Made by a program: the position numbers and the translations under genes. The notes beneath the pieces were generated by a model. It was given only the letters and a program-made list of their open reading frames with translations, made no database searches and was not told where the DNA came from. Shown in pieces: positions 57,169-57,766 of a stretch of 57,766 nt of DNA (position 1 is its first letter; each line of letters opens with the position of its first letter). This DNA is from Thioclava sp. SK-1 (GTDB taxonomy: Bacteria > Pseudomonadota > Alphaproteobacteria > Rhodobacterales > Rhodobacteraceae): assembly GCF_001705665.1 (NCBI RefSeq), contig NZ_MDHA01000101.1, forward strand, positions 1 through 57,766, in the 5' to 3' direction.

Positions 57169-57766
57169 GGTATCCAGCAACCGAGAAGTTGGAGATCATT
57201 CGCACAGTTGAAGGGTCGCATCTGCCAACCAAGAAGACCCTTGATATGCTGGGCATCCCGCGCACCACATTTTACCGATGGTATGACCGATATGTCGAAG
57301 GTGGCTTTGATGCCCTGGCAGATCGTACGCCACGTCCAAAGTCGGTCTGGAACCGCATCCCTGATGTCCGCCGTGACGATCTGATCGAGTTTGCGTTGGA
57401 GCATGAGGCACTGACCACACGCGAGCTGGCCGTTAAATATACCGATGAGAAGCGATATTTTGTTTCTGAATCATCGGTTTACCGCATCCTGAAAGCCGCT
57501 GATCTGATTACTGCGCCGGACTACGTGGTGATCAAGGCCGCCGATGAGTTTACGGACAAGACCACCGCCATCAACCAGATGTGGCAGACTAACTTTACCT
57601 ACTTCAAGATCATTGGCTGGGGCTGGTATTACTTGTCCACCATCCTCGACGACTACAGCCGCTACATCATCGCCTGGAAGCTCTGCACGAACATGCGGGC
57701 CGAGGATGTGACCAGCACGATCGAGCTGGCGCTTCAGGCATCGGGCTGCGACCAAGCCGTGGTCCG
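57165..57766 (+). CDS. IS3 OrfB transposase (cut by window edge; Asp to Asn change)
   Basis: About 200 codons are present up to the window end. N-terminal HTH_21 region (LEIIRTVEGSHLPTKKTLDM) and the start of the rve/DDE domain. Where relatives read WQTDFTY, this copy reads MWQTNFTYFKIIGWGWYYLS, so the first catalytic Asp is Asn; the second Asp is present in STILDDYSRYIIAW. The third residue is outside the window. If the base is right, this copy cannot catalyse its own movement. Confidence 0.88.
   Translation, partial: MRYPATEKLEIIRTVEGSHLPTKKTLDMLGIPRTTFYRWYDRYVEGGFDALADRTPRPKSVWNRIPDVRRDDLIEFALEHEALTTRELAVKYTDEKRYFVSESSVYRILKAADLITAPDYVVIKAADEFTDKTTAINQMWQTNFTYFKIIGWGWYYLSTILDDYSRYIIAWKLCTNMRAEDVTSTIELALQASGCDQAVV

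Larger units (their letters stand above)
56709..57766 (+). mobile_element. IS3-family insertion sequence (right part outside window)
   Basis: The left end lies in the virB4 frame; terminal bases read about TGACGTCAGCACCTATGGGAC. It contains the overlapping orfA and orfB of the IS3 family. The right end and target duplication are outside the window, so the exact first base cannot be fixed. Confidence 0.85.

Overview
The window reads as part of a large, mosaic plasmid of an alphaproteobacterium, most likely a Rhodobacteraceae (Roseobacter/Paracoccus-type) organism. The evidence is a GC-rich sequence, a complete repABC partition/replication operon with parS-like palindromes, a second solo-type repC, the plasmid pair DUF1403-ScpB, and a VirB-type conjugation operon. 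Both ends lie inside insertion sequences: an IS66 transposase on the left and an IS3-family element on the right. No tRNA, rRNA or CRISPR array was seen.

Layout. 1-806: the right end of an IS66 element that has cut off the front of a TIR-domain gene. 820-8342: a minus-strand block encoding a TerB-N/TerB/TerB-C membrane protein, a BrxD-like P-loop ATPase, an Lhr-like helicase and, upstream, a wHTH-Fic protein with its own operator-like repeats. This resembles a defence or conflict island. 8682-11435: ScpB, DUF1403 and a tyrosine recombinase preceded by a loxP/dif-like 13-7-13 inverted repeat. 11448-15300: repC, repB and repA, with three parS-like palindromes and a candidate antisense RNA. 15300-16323: gene debris.

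16324-50112: a 34-kb assemblage of redox enzymes, hydrolases, exporters and LysR regulators. It holds a zinc alcohol dehydrogenase, two DHA2 exporters plus a truncated third, three paralogous SDRs, two aldo/keto reductases plus a fragment, an exported flavodoxin, carboxymuconolactone decarboxylase-like proteins, five esterase/hydrolase genes, a PaoABC molybdenum aldehyde oxidoreductase, and five LysR genes plus one LysR pseudogene. Two cytochrome P460-DUF4405 gene pairs stand at its flanks in opposite orientation. The gene mix suggests detoxification of reactive aldehydes, quinones or esters, much of it in the periplasm. Local duplication is visible, most clearly as a collinear 813-bp direct repeat (28689-29501 and 40098-40910).

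50143-57766: a solo-type repC with a coupled small secreted protein and its own candidate antisense RNA, then a divergent control region and virB1-virB2-virB3-virB4. virB4 is broken after its Walker B motif by the IS3 element, whose OrfB also appears to lack the first catalytic Asp.

The observations most worth following up are the TerB-BrxD-helicase-Fic block, the Fic protein with Gln in place of the catalytic His, the DUF1403-ScpB pair as a possible plasmid condensin accessory, the recombinase with its adjacent candidate crossover site, the matching antisense RNAs in front of two different repC genes, and the P460-bounded detoxification cluster.
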